Shown: one piece after another, positions 1 to 8,044 of the stretch
Position numbering within the stretch: position 1 is the first letter of the stretch
Layout of the letters: each line of letters starts with the position of its first letter
NCBI GenBank assembly: GCA_045631305.1
Contig: JAZQUM010000011.1
Location: 1-19,414, forward strand
Reading direction: 5' to 3'
DNA length: 19,414 bases
Source: JAZQUM01 sp045631305
Lineage (GTDB): Bacteria > Bacillota > Clostridia > Oscillospirales > Oscillospiraceae
The notes under the pieces: model-generated
Told to the model about the DNA's origin: nothing
What the model saw: the letters and a program-made list of their open reading frames with translations, nothing else
The model's database searches: none
Made by a program: the position numbers and the translations under genes

Positions 1-4
1 ATGG

Positions 5-2215
5 CTACGATCCGACTTGGGTGTAGCCGATGGCAAGGCCGATGATGCTGCCGAAAATACTGGGCAGCAATCCGTAGCCAAGATATTTCATGGAGATGGC
101 GGCGCGGCCGTAGCCCAGCGCCTTGAGGCTGCCGATCTCTACGCGGTGCTCTTCCACCATGCGGGTCATGGTGGTCAGGCATACCAGCGCCGCTACCAGG
201 AAGAAGATCAGGGGAATAATATCCGCAAGGTTTCCCATGCGCTCTGCATCCTGCCCGAAGCCTGTATAGCCGGGGTTATAGCTGCGGGAGAAAATGTACC
301 ACTCACCGTGCTCGATCTCGCTGATCTCGCGGCGGGCGTCGGCGATTTTTTCCTCCGCGTCGGCAAGTTCTGTTTCTGCTTCCCGCTTGCCGTCTCTGTA
401 CTCGGCGTAACCGTCGTTATACTCGGTCTCACCGCGGAGCAGCTCGATACGGGCATCGGCAAGCTCTGTTTCCGCCTTGGCGATCTCTTCGGCAAAAGTC
501 ACTTTGCCTTCTTCCAGATCCAAAAGACCCTGTTCATAATCGATCCAGCCCTGATCCAGTTCTTTTCTGGCATCGGCCAAAGTTACTTCTGCTTGGGCAA
601 GTTCTTCCTTGCCGCGGGCAAATTCTTCATACCCTTCACGGTATGAATCCCAACCTGCATCCACCGCAACAACACCTGCATTGTATTCTTCCCAACCGGC
701 GTTGATCTGCCGCTGTGCAGAGGCCATGTAATCTGCCGTGATGAAACTGCCGTTGATAATCATGGCGTTATACTGCGCCTCAAGGGTCGCTTTCTGCCGC
801 TCTGCGGCAGTTTTCTGTGCAAGATAGGCTGCCTGTTCCTCGGGAGTAAGCGCGGGGTTTTGCAGCGCCAGATTCAGCATATCAATGCCTTGCTGCGCGG
901 AAGCAATATAGTTTTCAAGGGTGGTCTTCATGCCGCTTAGCACGGCATTGGATGCATCCATCATCGTAGGAGCATCGGAAGCAAGGTCCTGCAAAAGAAC
1001 TTCTGCCGAAACCCCCAGTTGCCCTGCTACCACAGAGGCAAGGCTATTAAGCTGGGACTGGGAAGTTTCCAAGGTGGTCTTTGCCTCAGAGAGCCGCTGG
1101 CCAGCTGCACTGAGAGTGTGGGTGGCAGAAATGAGCTGTGCTTCCGCGTCGGCCAGTTCCGTTTTGCCCTTTTCCAGTTCTGCCAGGCCATCTTCATAGT
1201 CAATCTCGCCTTGTGTCAGGTCGGCATAAGCTTGGGTGAGAGTATTTTCTGCATCGATAAGATCCTGCTCACCTTTTGCCTTTTCGGCATAAAATTCCTC
1301 GTGACCGTCGTTATATTCTTTCCAGCCGTCATCCAGCTTTTTACGGGCGTCCGCCAATTCTGCTTCCGCATCGGCCAGTTCTGCCGCCACTTCTGCCTTG
1401 GCGTCGGCAAGTTCTGTTTCCGCGTCGGCCAGTTCGCCGTTGGCTTCCGCCATAAGTTCATCATAGCGCAGCGTGGCGCGAACTTCACCCACGGACTCCA
1501 GTTCATCCATCACGGCGTCAATATAATCATCATATGTATCGTAGAAGGCCGTCATTTCTGCCGCACCTTCCACCGCAAGATACGCCACGGTATAAACATC
1601 CATGTCAAAGGCATCTGCAGGAAGATACACATAAGCGTGCACCGCACCCGTACCGAGAGAGGCTGTGCCACGCTCAGTTGTCACATACATAGGACTGCGG
1701 ATAGTACCCACCACGGTGAAAGTTTCATGCGCCAGCGCGTCTTCCATATCCTTACCAGGGGCAAGGGTGAAAGTATCCCCCAGAGAAATGCCAAGGAGCT
1801 TCAAGAGATTTTCATCTGCCACGCATTCGTCAGAAGATAACGCCATGCGGCCGGAACGAAGTTCCACTTCGTTAATGCCCTGCTTTGTCAGGGAATAAAC
1901 CTTTGCCACCAGTTCTGCATCACCCGCAGAAGCATAAGCATCAATCACATAGGCGCCTTCCGCAGCGGCAATATCTTCCCGCGCAGCAAGAGCTGCAATA
2001 TCCTCTTCCGTAAGACCCAGGTTGCTCATAACCTGAATATCGGCAAGGTGCAAAGAATCGAGATAGCTGTCCCCCGTGCGCTTCATATTGGGGGCAGTTG
2101 CACGGAAGCCGGAAAAGAACGCCACTGCCAGTGCCACCAGAATCAAAATGGACACAAAACGGCTGAAGGTATTTTTAATTTCGCGAAAAAAATCTTTCCG
2201 CAGCATAGATCCCAT
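5..2215 (-). CDS. FtsX-family ABC transporter permease with long coiled-coil, truncated after its first FtsX helices
   Basis: This is the membrane subunit of a MacB/FtsX-type ABC exporter that partners with the ATPase 33 bases upstream. The start is ATG 2215, preceded by a strong AAAGGAGG site. Residues 19-37 form a TM helix, and an extracytoplasmic MacB-like region follows to about residue 250. A very long alpha-helical coiled coil covers roughly 250-640, with many ELADAEAELADA-type units and recurrent GWxEYxxG units. From residue 662 come a TM helix (664-683), the cytoplasmic FtsX signature (RVEIGSLKALGY) and a second helix (712-731). The frame then stops at TAG after GYTQVGS. From family knowledge, relatives are about 1,100-1,200 residues with further FtsX helices and a second permease half, all missing here. 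The stop lies 5 bases from the window edge, so it may be a contig-end artefact rather than a true truncation. The substrate is unknown. Confidence 0.85.
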   Translation of the reverse strand: MGSMLRKDFFREIKNTFSRFVSILILVALAVAFFSGFRATAPNMKRTGDSYLDSLHLADIQVMSNLGLTEEDIAALAAREDIAAAEGAYVIDAYASAGDAELVAKVYSLTKQGINEVELRSGRMALSSDECVADENLLKLLGISLGDTFTLAPGKDMEDALAHETFTVVGTIRSPMYVTTERGTASLGTGAVHAYVYLPADAFDMDVYTVAYLAVEGAAEMTAFYDTYDDYIDAVMDELESVGEVRATLRYDELMAEANGELADAETELADAKAEVAAELADAEAELADARKKLDDGWKEYNDGHEEFYAEKAKGEQDLIDAENTLTQAYADLTQGEIDYEDGLAELEKGKTELADAEAQLISATHTLSAAGQRLSEAKTTLETSQSQLNSLASVVAGQLGVSAEVLLQDLASDAPTMMDASNAVLSGMKTTLENYIASAQQGIDMLNLALQNPALTPEEQAAYLAQKTAAERQKATLEAQYNAMIINGSFITADYMASAQRQINAGWEEYNAGVVAVDAGWDSYREGYEEFARGKEELAQAEVTLADARKELDQGWIDYEQGLLDLEEGKVTFAEEIAKAETELADARIELLRGETEYNDGYAEYRDGKREAETELADAEEKIADARREISEIEHGEWYIFSRSYNPGYTGFGQDAERMGNLADIIPLIFFLVAALVCLTTMTRMVEEHRVEIGSLKALGYGRAAISMKYLGYGLLPSIFGSIIGLAIGYTQVGS

Positions 2216-2248
2216 TTCTGCACCTCCTTTCGAAGCTTTTCTTTTAAT

Positions 2249-2953
2249 TTACCACTCAATTTCTTCCACAGGCGTGGGGTTGGAATTCAACGTCATCTCG
2301 GCAACTGTGCCGTTTTTGATGCGGATCACACGGTCTGCCATGGGGGTAATAGCGCTGTTGTGGGTAATGACGATCACCGTCACACCGCCTTTGCGGCAGC
2401 TATCCTGCAAAAGCTTTAAGACAGCTTTGCCCGTTACATAGTCCAGCGCGCCGGTGGGCTCATCGCAAAGCAGCATTTTGGGATTTTTGGCGAGCGCGCG
2501 GGCAATAGCCACGCGCTGCTGTTCACCGCCGGAAAGCTGACCGGGGAAATTGCCCGCACGGTCTTTCAGCCCCACGTCACAAATCACCTGCTCTGCCGGC
2601 AGAGGATCGCGGCAGATCTGGGCTGCCAGCTCCACATTTTCCAGCGCGGTAAGATTGCCCACCAGATTATAAAACTGGAACACAAAGCCAATGTCATGGC
2701 GACGGTAAGAAGTGAGTTCCTTGCGGGAAAAATCGCTGACGCAAACACCGTCTACGGTGATAGTGCCGCCCGAGCAGGTGTCCATACCGCCCAGCATGTT
2801 CAAAACCGTGGTCTTGCCTGCGCCGCTGGGACCCACGATCACGCAGAATTCCCCTTTTTCGATTTCAAAGTTTACCCCATCCGCTGCGCGGATCTCCACA
2901 TCTCCTGTGCGGTAAACCTTAGACACGTTTTCAAAACTGATAAAAGGCGCCAT
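2249..2953 (-). CDS. ABC transporter ATP-binding protein (MacB/LolD family)
   Basis: This 234-residue cytoplasmic ATPase powers the FtsX-type permease encoded directly downstream. It has all nucleotide-binding motifs: Walker A GPSGAGKTT (41-49), Q-loop Q93, signature LSGGEQQ (140-146), Walker B LLCDE (161-165) followed by PTGALD, and switch His H198. Its length and the QLSGGEQQRVAIARAL stretch are typical of the MacB/LolD/FtsE class that partners FtsX-like permeases. I chose ATG 2953 (MAPFIS) over the in-frame ATG 2977 (MRAKGAFQ), because an AAAGGAG site at about 2962-2968 lies at the right spacing for 2953. It is the first gene of the minus-strand pair, with an extended -10 promoter candidate upstream. 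Function as an exporter or mechanotransmission ATPase is inferred; the substrate cannot be told. Confidence 0.95.
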   Translation of the reverse strand: MAPFISFENVSKVYRTGDVEIRAADGVNFEIEKGEFCVIVGPSGAGKTTVLNMLGGMDTCSGGTITVDGVCVSDFSRKELTSYRRHDIGFVFQFYNLVGNLTALENVELAAQICRDPLPAEQVICDVGLKDRAGNFPGQLSGGEQQRVAIARALAKNPKMLLCDEPTGALDYVTGKAVLKLLQDSCRKGGVTVIVITHNSAITPMADRVIRIKNGTVAEMTLNSNPTPVEEIEW

Positions 2954-2992
2954 TTGAAATGCTCCTTTCGCACGCATATTTTCTTATTTTAC

Positions 2993-3001
2993 AGTATAGC
3001 A
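2993..3001 (-). promoter_or_regulatory. Extended -10 promoter candidate for the ABC exporter pair
   Basis: On the minus strand a TGC TATACT extended -10 element sits about 40 bases upstream of the ATPase start. No convincing -35 hexamer is seen, but extended -10 promoters tolerate that. The 236-base gap 2954-3189 between divergent genes otherwise holds AT-rich sequence and the opposing promoter candidate. Confidence 0.45.
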
Positions 3002-3107
3002 CAAGTTTGTTGTAATTTCTTTAACTTTATGTAAAAAAAGCATTTTTTCTGTCACCAATTTGAGAAAATTTACCCCTATCTTGTCACTTCCTTTTTATCG
3101 GACAGCA

Positions 3108-3116
3108 TGGTATATT
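3108..3116 (+). promoter_or_regulatory. Extended -10 promoter candidate for the MBOAT operon
   Basis: TGG TATATT on the plus strand is an extended -10 element about 70 bases upstream of the MBOAT start. The -35 region (around 3085-3092) is poor. It is the best candidate in the divergent intergenic region, inferred from the motif alone. Confidence 0.4.
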
Positions 3117-3189
3117 ATTTTTATTAACCATTACATCTTTTTTCGACACGATTCACTTTATAAACTCAAATTTTTCCTCGGAGTTATCT

Positions 3190-4638
3190 ATGGTCTTTTC
3201 CAGTCTTCTTTTTGTTTTCGCGTTTTTCGCGCTGAACATGCTGATCTATCATTCGGCGCCCACCATCCGCGCCAAAAATGCAGTAATGCTGGTCTTTTCC
3301 CTGATTTTCTATGCATGGGCAGGCCCGGCTTATCTTGCGCTGCTCTTTTCCATGACCTTTGTGGACTACCGCGCCGCCCTCTTCATGGAAAACAGCCGCA
3401 CCAAAGTTTCCCGTAAAATTGGGCTTATGGTGGGTTGCGGTTTTAATCTCCTGCTGCTGGGCATTTTCAAATACCTTACCTTTATTCTTGAAAATCTGAA
3501 TCTTCTCTTCCCCTTTACCGATTCTGTGCCCCAGATTTTGCTGCCCATCGGCATCTCTTTCTACACCTTCCAGCTTTTGAGCTATGTGGTGGATGTTTAC
3601 CGTGGAGAAGTGGCAGCCCAGAAGAAATTCACCACACTGCTTCTTTATGTGAGCCTTTTCCACCAGTGCATTGCAGGCCCCATCGTGCGCTACGAAACCG
3701 TGGAACGTGAGCTGACGAGCCGTTCCGTCACGGCAGCTGACCGCGCTTACGGCATCCGCCGTTTCTGCGTGGGTCTTTTGAAAAAGGCAGTTTTTGCCAA
3801 CCGCTGCGGCATGCTGGCAGACACCTTCCTGGTAGCCGTTTCCGCCCCTCAGGGCGAAACCATTCTTATGACCCGCCCCGCCCTTTCCATTATTTTGGGC
3901 ACCCTTTGCTACACGCTGCAGATCTATCTGGATTTTTCCGCCTACAGTGATATGGCCATCGGCATGGGTCGTATCATCGGCTTCCACTATCTGGAAAACT
4001 TCAACTATCCCTACATTGCCTCCACCGTCACCGATTTCTGGCGGCGCTGGCACATTTCCCTTTCCAGCTTCTTCCGCGACTATGTGTACATTCCTCTGGG
4101 CGGCAGCCGCTGCGCAAAGCGCCGCATCATCACAAACCTTTTGGTGGTGTGGGCCTGCACAGGTTTCTGGCACGGTGCCAGCTGGAACTATGTACTTTGG
4201 GGGCTTTACTATTTCCTGCTTCTGGCGCTGGAAAAATTCGTCTGCCCCAATTTCTTTAAAAAGCTGCCTAAAGTTCTTTCCCATGTATACCTTCTGCTGG
4301 TGGTAAACTTCGGCTGGATGCTTTTCCGCTCGGAAGACCTCTCCTGGCTGGGTGCGCAGATCCGCGGCATTTTCTGCCTCAACGGAAATGCTTTTTCCGA
4401 CTACGAGACGCTTACCACCTTGAAAGCCAACGTCTTTTTCCTGCTGTTGGCTGTGCTTGCCTGCACGCCTCTTGTAAAATGCCTTGGCGAAAAACTTCGC
4501 GATCTTGGCGAGCGCTCTGCTGCTGTCACCACGCTCACGGCCCTCGCCGACTCCCTCTTCCCCATTTTCACTATGCTCCTTGCGGCCACAGTGCTGGTAG
4601 GTGAGAGCTACAACCCCTTCCTCTACTTCCGTTTCTAA
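3190..4638 (+). CDS. MBOAT family membrane-bound O-acyltransferase (AlgI/DltB/PatA-like)
   Basis: This 482-residue polytopic membrane protein probably moves acetyl groups from the cytoplasm across the membrane for O-acetylation of a surface or secreted polysaccharide. Family hallmarks are visible: LPIGISFYTFQLLSYVVDVYRG, then IAGPIVRY, FNYPYIASTVTDFWRRWHISLS with conserved H288, FRDYVYIPLGG, and TGFWHGASWNYVLWG, which carries the presumed catalytic His H328. Length matches AlgI-type MBOATs (about 470-520). Start ATG 3190 has a GGAG site six bases upstream. It is followed 11 bases later by a DHHW/AlgX-like gene, the classic two-component acetylation pair. The acceptor glycan cannot be read from the sequence. 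No polysaccharide synthase is present in the window. Confidence 0.93.
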   Translation: MVFSSLLFVFAFFALNMLIYHSAPTIRAKNAVMLVFSLIFYAWAGPAYLALLFSMTFVDYRAALFMENSRTKVSRKIGLMVGCGFNLLLLGIFKYLTFILENLNLLFPFTDSVPQILLPIGISFYTFQLLSYVVDVYRGEVAAQKKFTTLLLYVSLFHQCIAGPIVRYETVERELTSRSVTAADRAYGIRRFCVGLLKKAVFANRCGMLADTFLVAVSAPQGETILMTRPALSIILGTLCYTLQIYLDFSAYSDMAIGMGRIIGFHYLENFNYPYIASTVTDFWRRWHISLSSFFRDYVYIPLGGSRCAKRRIITNLLVVWACTGFWHGASWNYVLWGLYYFLLLALEKFVCPNFFKKLPKVLSHVYLLLVVNFGWMLFRSEDLSWLGAQIRGIFCLNGNAFSDYETLTTLKANVFFLLLAVLACTPLVKCLGEKLRDLGERSAAVTTLTALADSLFPIFTMLLAATVLVGESYNPFLYFRF

Positions 4639-4649
4639 GGCGGTGAATT

Positions 4650-6041
4650 ATGCCCAAAACCACGCTCAAACCCGAAAAAAAGAATAAGGCGCGGCTCACG
4701 GCTCTTTTCACAGCCAAAAAACCTGCAGATCGCCGTGAGGCGGGCCTTCGGCTCACCCCCATCACGGCATCCGTGGCCCGTTGCGCCATGGCGCTGCTTT
4801 CCCTTGCTCTGCCTCTGCGCCCTGACTATTCTGCCTCCGAGCTGCGCTCTCTTGCCGAATTCCCCACTCCCACCTGGGAAACGGTGATGAACGGCCAGTT
4901 CTTCTCCGGTATCGACACCTGGTTTGCCGATACCTACCCCCTGCGAGAGCAGTTCATCTCCCTTTCCGCCTCTCTGGAATCTCTCTACGGCTATCAATCC
5001 ACCGTGATCCACGGGGATGTTCAGCAAGGTGACGATATCCCCGATGCCCCCCTTACTCCCCCTGAAGACAATGCGCCCGAGCTTCCGCCCCCGCCTGTGA
5101 TCCCTGAGCTGGACCCCGCGGCCAAGATCGAAACCCTGGGCGCACTGCTGGTAGTGGATGACGCAGCCTATGAATATTACAATTTCGTAGCCTCCACCGC
5201 CAACGACTACATTACTACCGTGGAGCGAGCCGCAGCCCTTCTTGCCGAGGATGCCAATGTTTACAACATTCTCATCCCCAACAGTATGGATATCTGCGTG
5301 CCCGAATCCGTCCGCGCCCAACTCACCACTTCTTCCCAGCGGGAAGCCATTGATTATTTCTACAAGAGCTATTCTTCCAATGTAAATACGGTGGATATTT
5401 TTGACACCCTGCTGCGCCACAGCGTGGACGGTGAATACCTCTATTTCCGCACTGACCACCATTGGACGGCGTTGGGGGCATACTATGCCTACTGCGACTT
5501 TATGGAAGCCGCCGGCAAAACGCCCGCAAATCTTGAAACCAACTTCACCCAGCGCATTTTTGAAGGTTTTACCGGCAGTTTCGTCCGCGAGACCAACAAT
5601 GCCGCCATGAAGGAAAATCCCGATACTGTCTATGCCTATGAGCCCAACAGCACCAATGCTATCACCATCCATTGGGCAGACGGTGCCGTAACCCCCTACA
5701 CCATCATCACCGATGTTTCCTCCTGGGGCGCTTCCAGCAAATATGCTTCCGGCTTCATCGGCGGAGACAATCCTTTGAGCATCATCGAAAATCCCAACAT
5801 CACCGACGGCAGTTCCATCGTGCTGGTGAAGGAGTCTTACGGCAACTGCTTTGCCCCCTTCCTCGCCGAAAGCTACCAGTATGTTTATATCGTAGACTTC
5901 CGCTATTATAACGATACCCAGAGCGGCACCCTTGCCGATCTGGTGCGGGAAAAGGACATTGACGATGTGCTTTTCCTCAATTCCATTTCCACCACCCGTT
6001 CCGAGGGTCTTGTGGGCCAGCTGGCCCGCTTCGTGGGTTAA
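4650..6041 (+). CDS. DHHW family / AlgX-AlgJ-like SGNH extracellular acyltransferase partner
   Basis: This 463-residue protein has a short basic N-terminus and a weak hydrophobic anchor or signal (about residues 33-50), followed by a large extracytoplasmic domain. The family-naming motif is present as D269-H270-H271-W272 within YFRTDHHWTALGAYYAY. A downstream VLVKESYGNCFAPFL segment supplies the candidate nucleophile S396, and the C-terminal IDDVLFLNSIS strand is typical. By analogy with AlgJ/AlgX it would take acetyl groups delivered by the MBOAT protein and transfer them to a glycan outside the membrane. The start is ATG 4650 behind AAGGCGGTGA, 11 bases after the MBOAT stop, so the two are cotranscribed. 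A proline-rich low-complexity linker lies near residues 130-155. Confidence 0.88.
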   Translation: MPKTTLKPEKKNKARLTALFTAKKPADRREAGLRLTPITASVARCAMALLSLALPLRPDYSASELRSLAEFPTPTWETVMNGQFFSGIDTWFADTYPLREQFISLSASLESLYGYQSTVIHGDVQQGDDIPDAPLTPPEDNAPELPPPPVIPELDPAAKIETLGALLVVDDAAYEYYNFVASTANDYITTVERAAALLAEDANVYNILIPNSMDICVPESVRAQLTTSSQREAIDYFYKSYSSNVNTVDIFDTLLRHSVDGEYLYFRTDHHWTALGAYYAYCDFMEAAGKTPANLETNFTQRIFEGFTGSFVRETNNAAMKENPDTVYAYEPNSTNAITIHWADGAVTPYTIITDVSSWGASSKYASGFIGGDNPLSIIENPNITDGSSIVLVKESYGNCFAPFLAESYQYVYIVDFRYYNDTQSGTLADLVREKDIDDVLFLNSISTTRSEGLVGQLARFVG

Positions 6042-6054
6042 AAGGAGAATTTTT

Positions 6055-7329
6055 ATGAATCAGGCTCTTTTCCGTTTTATTTCCGCCTGCCCTACCGCTT
6101 ATCATACGGCAGCTATCTGCGCAGATATGCTGGCAGAAAAGGGTTATACCCGCCTTGAAGAAGGAGAAAAGTGGGAACTTTCCCCCGGCAAGAGCTATTT
6201 CACTTTGCGCGGCGGCTCCTCTCTTCTCGCTTTCCGCATGCCTCAGGATGATTTCACGGGCTTTATGATCGCCGCCGCCCATGGGGACAGCCCCGCCTTT
6301 TCCGTGAAGGAAAATCCCGAACTTGCAGGCGGCAGCTATGTGCGCCTTTCCACGGAAAAATACGGCGGCACGATCCTCTCCACCTGGATGGATCGGCCTT
6401 TGAGCATTGCCGGCCGCGTTGGCATAAAGTACGAAAACGGCGTTGAAATGCGCCTTGCAGATTTGAAAGAGCCTTGCGCAGTAATGCCCAATGTTGCCAT
6501 CCATCTCAACAAAAATGCCAATTCCATGACTTACGACCCCGCCGTAGATACCCTTCCCCTTTGGCGTGCCGACGGAGAAAACGGCACTTTCCGCACCCGT
6601 ATCGCAGAGTGCGTAGGTGTTGCAGAAGAGGATATCCTCTCTACCGAACTTTATCTCTATAATCCTCAGGCAGGTGCGGAATGGAACGATCTCATTTCTT
6701 CCCCCCGTCTGGATGATCTCCAGTGCGTTTTTGCAGCTATTCACGCTTTTCTTGATGCCAAGAACGGCGCAGGTCTCCCCGTTTTTGCTCTCTTTGACCA
6801 TGAGGAAGTAGGCAGTTCCACCGCCCAGGGCGCAGGATCCACCTTCCTCCGCGATGTGCTCTCCCGCATTTGTGGCAATCTTTCTCAGGAAGATCTACAG
6901 GCAAAGCTTTCCAACTCCTTCCTGCTCTCCTGTGACAATGCTCACGCTCTGCACCCCAACCACGGTGAACTTTCCGACAAAAATCACGCCCCCGTCTTAA
7001 ACGGCGGCATCGTCATTAAGCATTCTTCTCCCCGCCGCTACACCACCTCCGCTGAAACCGCGGCACTGGCCGCTCTTCTCTGCCGCGAAGCGAATGTTCC
7101 CTCTCAGGATTACCGCAATCGCGCTGACCTTCCTGGCGGCTCCACTTTGGGTGCTATCGTGCTGGGACAAGTTTCTATCCCCGCAGCAGATATCGGCCTT
7201 GCCCAGCTCGCCATGCATTCTGCTTTTGAAACGGCAGGCGCCAAGGATACCGCGTATCTCAAAACTATGCTGCAGCTTTTCTTCGAAAAAGGTCTCCGCG
7301 TCTGCGGCAGCACCTACACTTTGGTATAA
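6055..7329 (+). CDS. apeB: M18 family aminopeptidase (aspartyl aminopeptidase-like)
   Basis: This is a 424-residue cytoplasmic dinuclear-zinc aminopeptidase that removes N-terminal residues, acidic ones in well-studied members. Expected ligands are seen: H76 in AAHGDSPAF, D248 and the E250/E251 pair in FDHEEVGSSTAQGAGS, D294 in SCDNAHALHPNH, and H388 in LAMHSAFE. Length matches bacterial M18 enzymes (about 420-430). I chose ATG 6055 because AAAGGAG lies just upstream at 6041-6047. The frame is open further back to 5932, but that part overlaps the DHHW gene. It follows that gene by 13 bases with no terminator between, so it is probably in the same operon, although no functional link to acetylation is known. 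The symbol is used by family similarity only. Confidence 0.92.
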   Translation: MNQALFRFISACPTAYHTAAICADMLAEKGYTRLEEGEKWELSPGKSYFTLRGGSSLLAFRMPQDDFTGFMIAAAHGDSPAFSVKENPELAGGSYVRLSTEKYGGTILSTWMDRPLSIAGRVGIKYENGVEMRLADLKEPCAVMPNVAIHLNKNANSMTYDPAVDTLPLWRADGENGTFRTRIAECVGVAEEDILSTELYLYNPQAGAEWNDLISSPRLDDLQCVFAAIHAFLDAKNGAGLPVFALFDHEEVGSSTAQGAGSTFLRDVLSRICGNLSQEDLQAKLSNSFLLSCDNAHALHPNHGELSDKNHAPVLNGGIVIKHSSPRRYTTSAETAALAALLCREANVPSQDYRNRADLPGGSTLGAIVLGQVSIPAADIGLAQLAMHSAFETAGAKDTAYLKTMLQLFFEKGLRVCGSTYTLV

Positions 7330-7352
7330 CTCTTCCCTTTGCCCAAAAGGCA

Positions 7353-7361
7353 TGCTACAAT
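7353..7361 (+). promoter_or_regulatory. Extended -10 promoter candidate for the prolyl-tRNA deacylase gene
   Basis: TGC TACAAT lies 29 bases upstream of the ATG at 7391. The -35 region (about 7334-7339, TTCCCT) is weak. With no clear terminator after the aminopeptidase gene, this may be an internal promoter of a longer operon. Confidence 0.4.
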
Positions 7362-7390
7362 AAGCCCAGTACAAAAAGGAGCAAACCGCC

Positions 7391-7930
7391 ATGTTTTATG
7401 TCAGCGAACCTATGACCACCCCTCCCGAAAGCTTCAAGACCCCTCTGCAGGAAAAAGTATATGAAACTTTAGCTGCTCTCTCCATGCCCTATTGCCGTGT
7501 GGATAATGACGAAGCCATCACCATGGAAGATTGCGTTGCCATCGATGCAGCGCTGGATGTGAAGGTGGTAAAATCCCTGCTGCTGACCAATCGCCAGCAG
7601 ACCCGCTTCTATCTTTTCGTCACCCCCGGCGACAAGCCCTTCCGCTCCAAGGATTTCGGTGCAGCTATGGAAGTTTCCCGCGTGTCCTTTGCCCCTGCTG
7701 AGCGTCTGGGTGAGCTGATTGGTACCACCGTGGGCGCCGTTACCGTGTTCGGCACGCTGCTGGATGATCAGGACCGCATCGAAGTGGTCATCGACGAAGA
7801 TGTGCTGGGCGAAGAGTGGTACGGCTGCACCGACGGCACCACCACCGGCTACATGAAAGTAAAGACTGAGGATGTGCTCAAGAAGTTCCTGCCCCATGTC
7901 AAGCACACCTACCGCACCATCCGTGTATAA
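7391..7930 (+). CDS. Prolyl-tRNA deacylase / YbaK-type trans-editing protein (ProXp, PrdX-like)
   Basis: This 179-residue single-domain protein is of the YbaK/ProRS-INS superfamily, which hydrolyses mischarged tRNA, typically Ala-tRNA(Pro), in the cytoplasm. Recognisable stretches are VKSLLLTN, carrying the conserved Lys, then FYLFVTPGDKPFRSKDF, and the GTTVGAVTVFGTLLD core, which resembles PrdX/ProX rather than the shorter EbsC/YbaK proteins. The length of about 165-180 residues fits. The start ATG 7391 has AAAAAGGAG nine bases upstream; a second in-frame ATG ten codons later is less well placed. A perfect 14-bp terminator immediately follows. The exact tRNA substrate is inferred from family membership. 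Confidence 0.88.
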   Translation: MFYVSEPMTTPPESFKTPLQEKVYETLAALSMPYCRVDNDEAITMEDCVAIDAALDVKVVKSLLLTNRQQTRFYLFVTPGDKPFRSKDFGAAMEVSRVSFAPAERLGELIGTTVGAVTVFGTLLDDQDRIEVVIDEDVLGEEWYGCTDGTTTGYMKVKTEDVLKKFLPHVKHTYRTIRV

Positions 7931-7932
7931 CT

Positions 7933-7963
7933 GAAAAGCGAGTGCCGCTGGCACTCGCTTTTC
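7933..7963 (+). terminator. Intrinsic terminator after the prolyl-tRNA deacylase gene
   Basis: A perfect 14-bp inverted repeat (7933-7946 with 7950-7963, loop GCT) is rich in GC at the core and ends in TTTT. It closes the 3190-7930 transcription unit. Its last bases abut the bioY promoter -35 at 7964. Confidence 0.92.
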
Positions 7964-7992
7964 TTGACACCTTCTTCTCCTTGTGGTATATT
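7964..7992 (+). promoter_or_regulatory. Sigma-A promoter for bioY
   Basis: A consensus TTGACA (7964-7969), a 17-base spacer and TATATT (7987-7992) make this the best promoter in the window. It lies directly upstream of the BirA operator, so repressor binding would cover the start site and initially transcribed region. Confidence 0.9.
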
Positions 7993-7998
7993 CCGTGA

Positions 7999-8032
7999 TT
8001 GTAAACTCCTTTCCAGAAAGCAAGGTTTACAA
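7999..8032 (+). promoter_or_regulatory. BirA operator (biotin repressor site)
   Basis: Inverted half-sites TTGTAAACT (7999-8007) and GGTTTACAA (8024-8032) are separated by 16 bases. This matches the Firmicutes BirA box layout (TTGTNAACC, gap of about 14-16, GGTTNACAA). It sits just after the bioY promoter -10, and its right half overlaps the AAAGGAGG ribosome binding site. Biotinyl-AMP-bound BirA is therefore expected to repress this unit. The birA gene itself is not in the window. Confidence 0.85.
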
Positions 8033-8044
8033 AGGAGGCGCAGC

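Noticed and set aside
340..1460. Possible tandem-repeat or CRISPR-like array
   Set aside because: The repeats are imperfect, in frame, and encode coiled-coil heptads within one protein. There are no unique spacers of constant length.
3184..4284. Long minus-strand open frame (366 codons) opposite the MBOAT gene
   Set aside because: It lies antisense to an unmistakable MBOAT protein, has low-complexity His/Gly/Lys-rich translation and no ribosome binding site. It is a by-product of codon bias.
4635..5672. Minus-strand open frame of 345 codons opposite the DHHW gene
   Set aside because: It is a shadow of the DHHW protein, which has the diagnostic DHHW motif and operon position.
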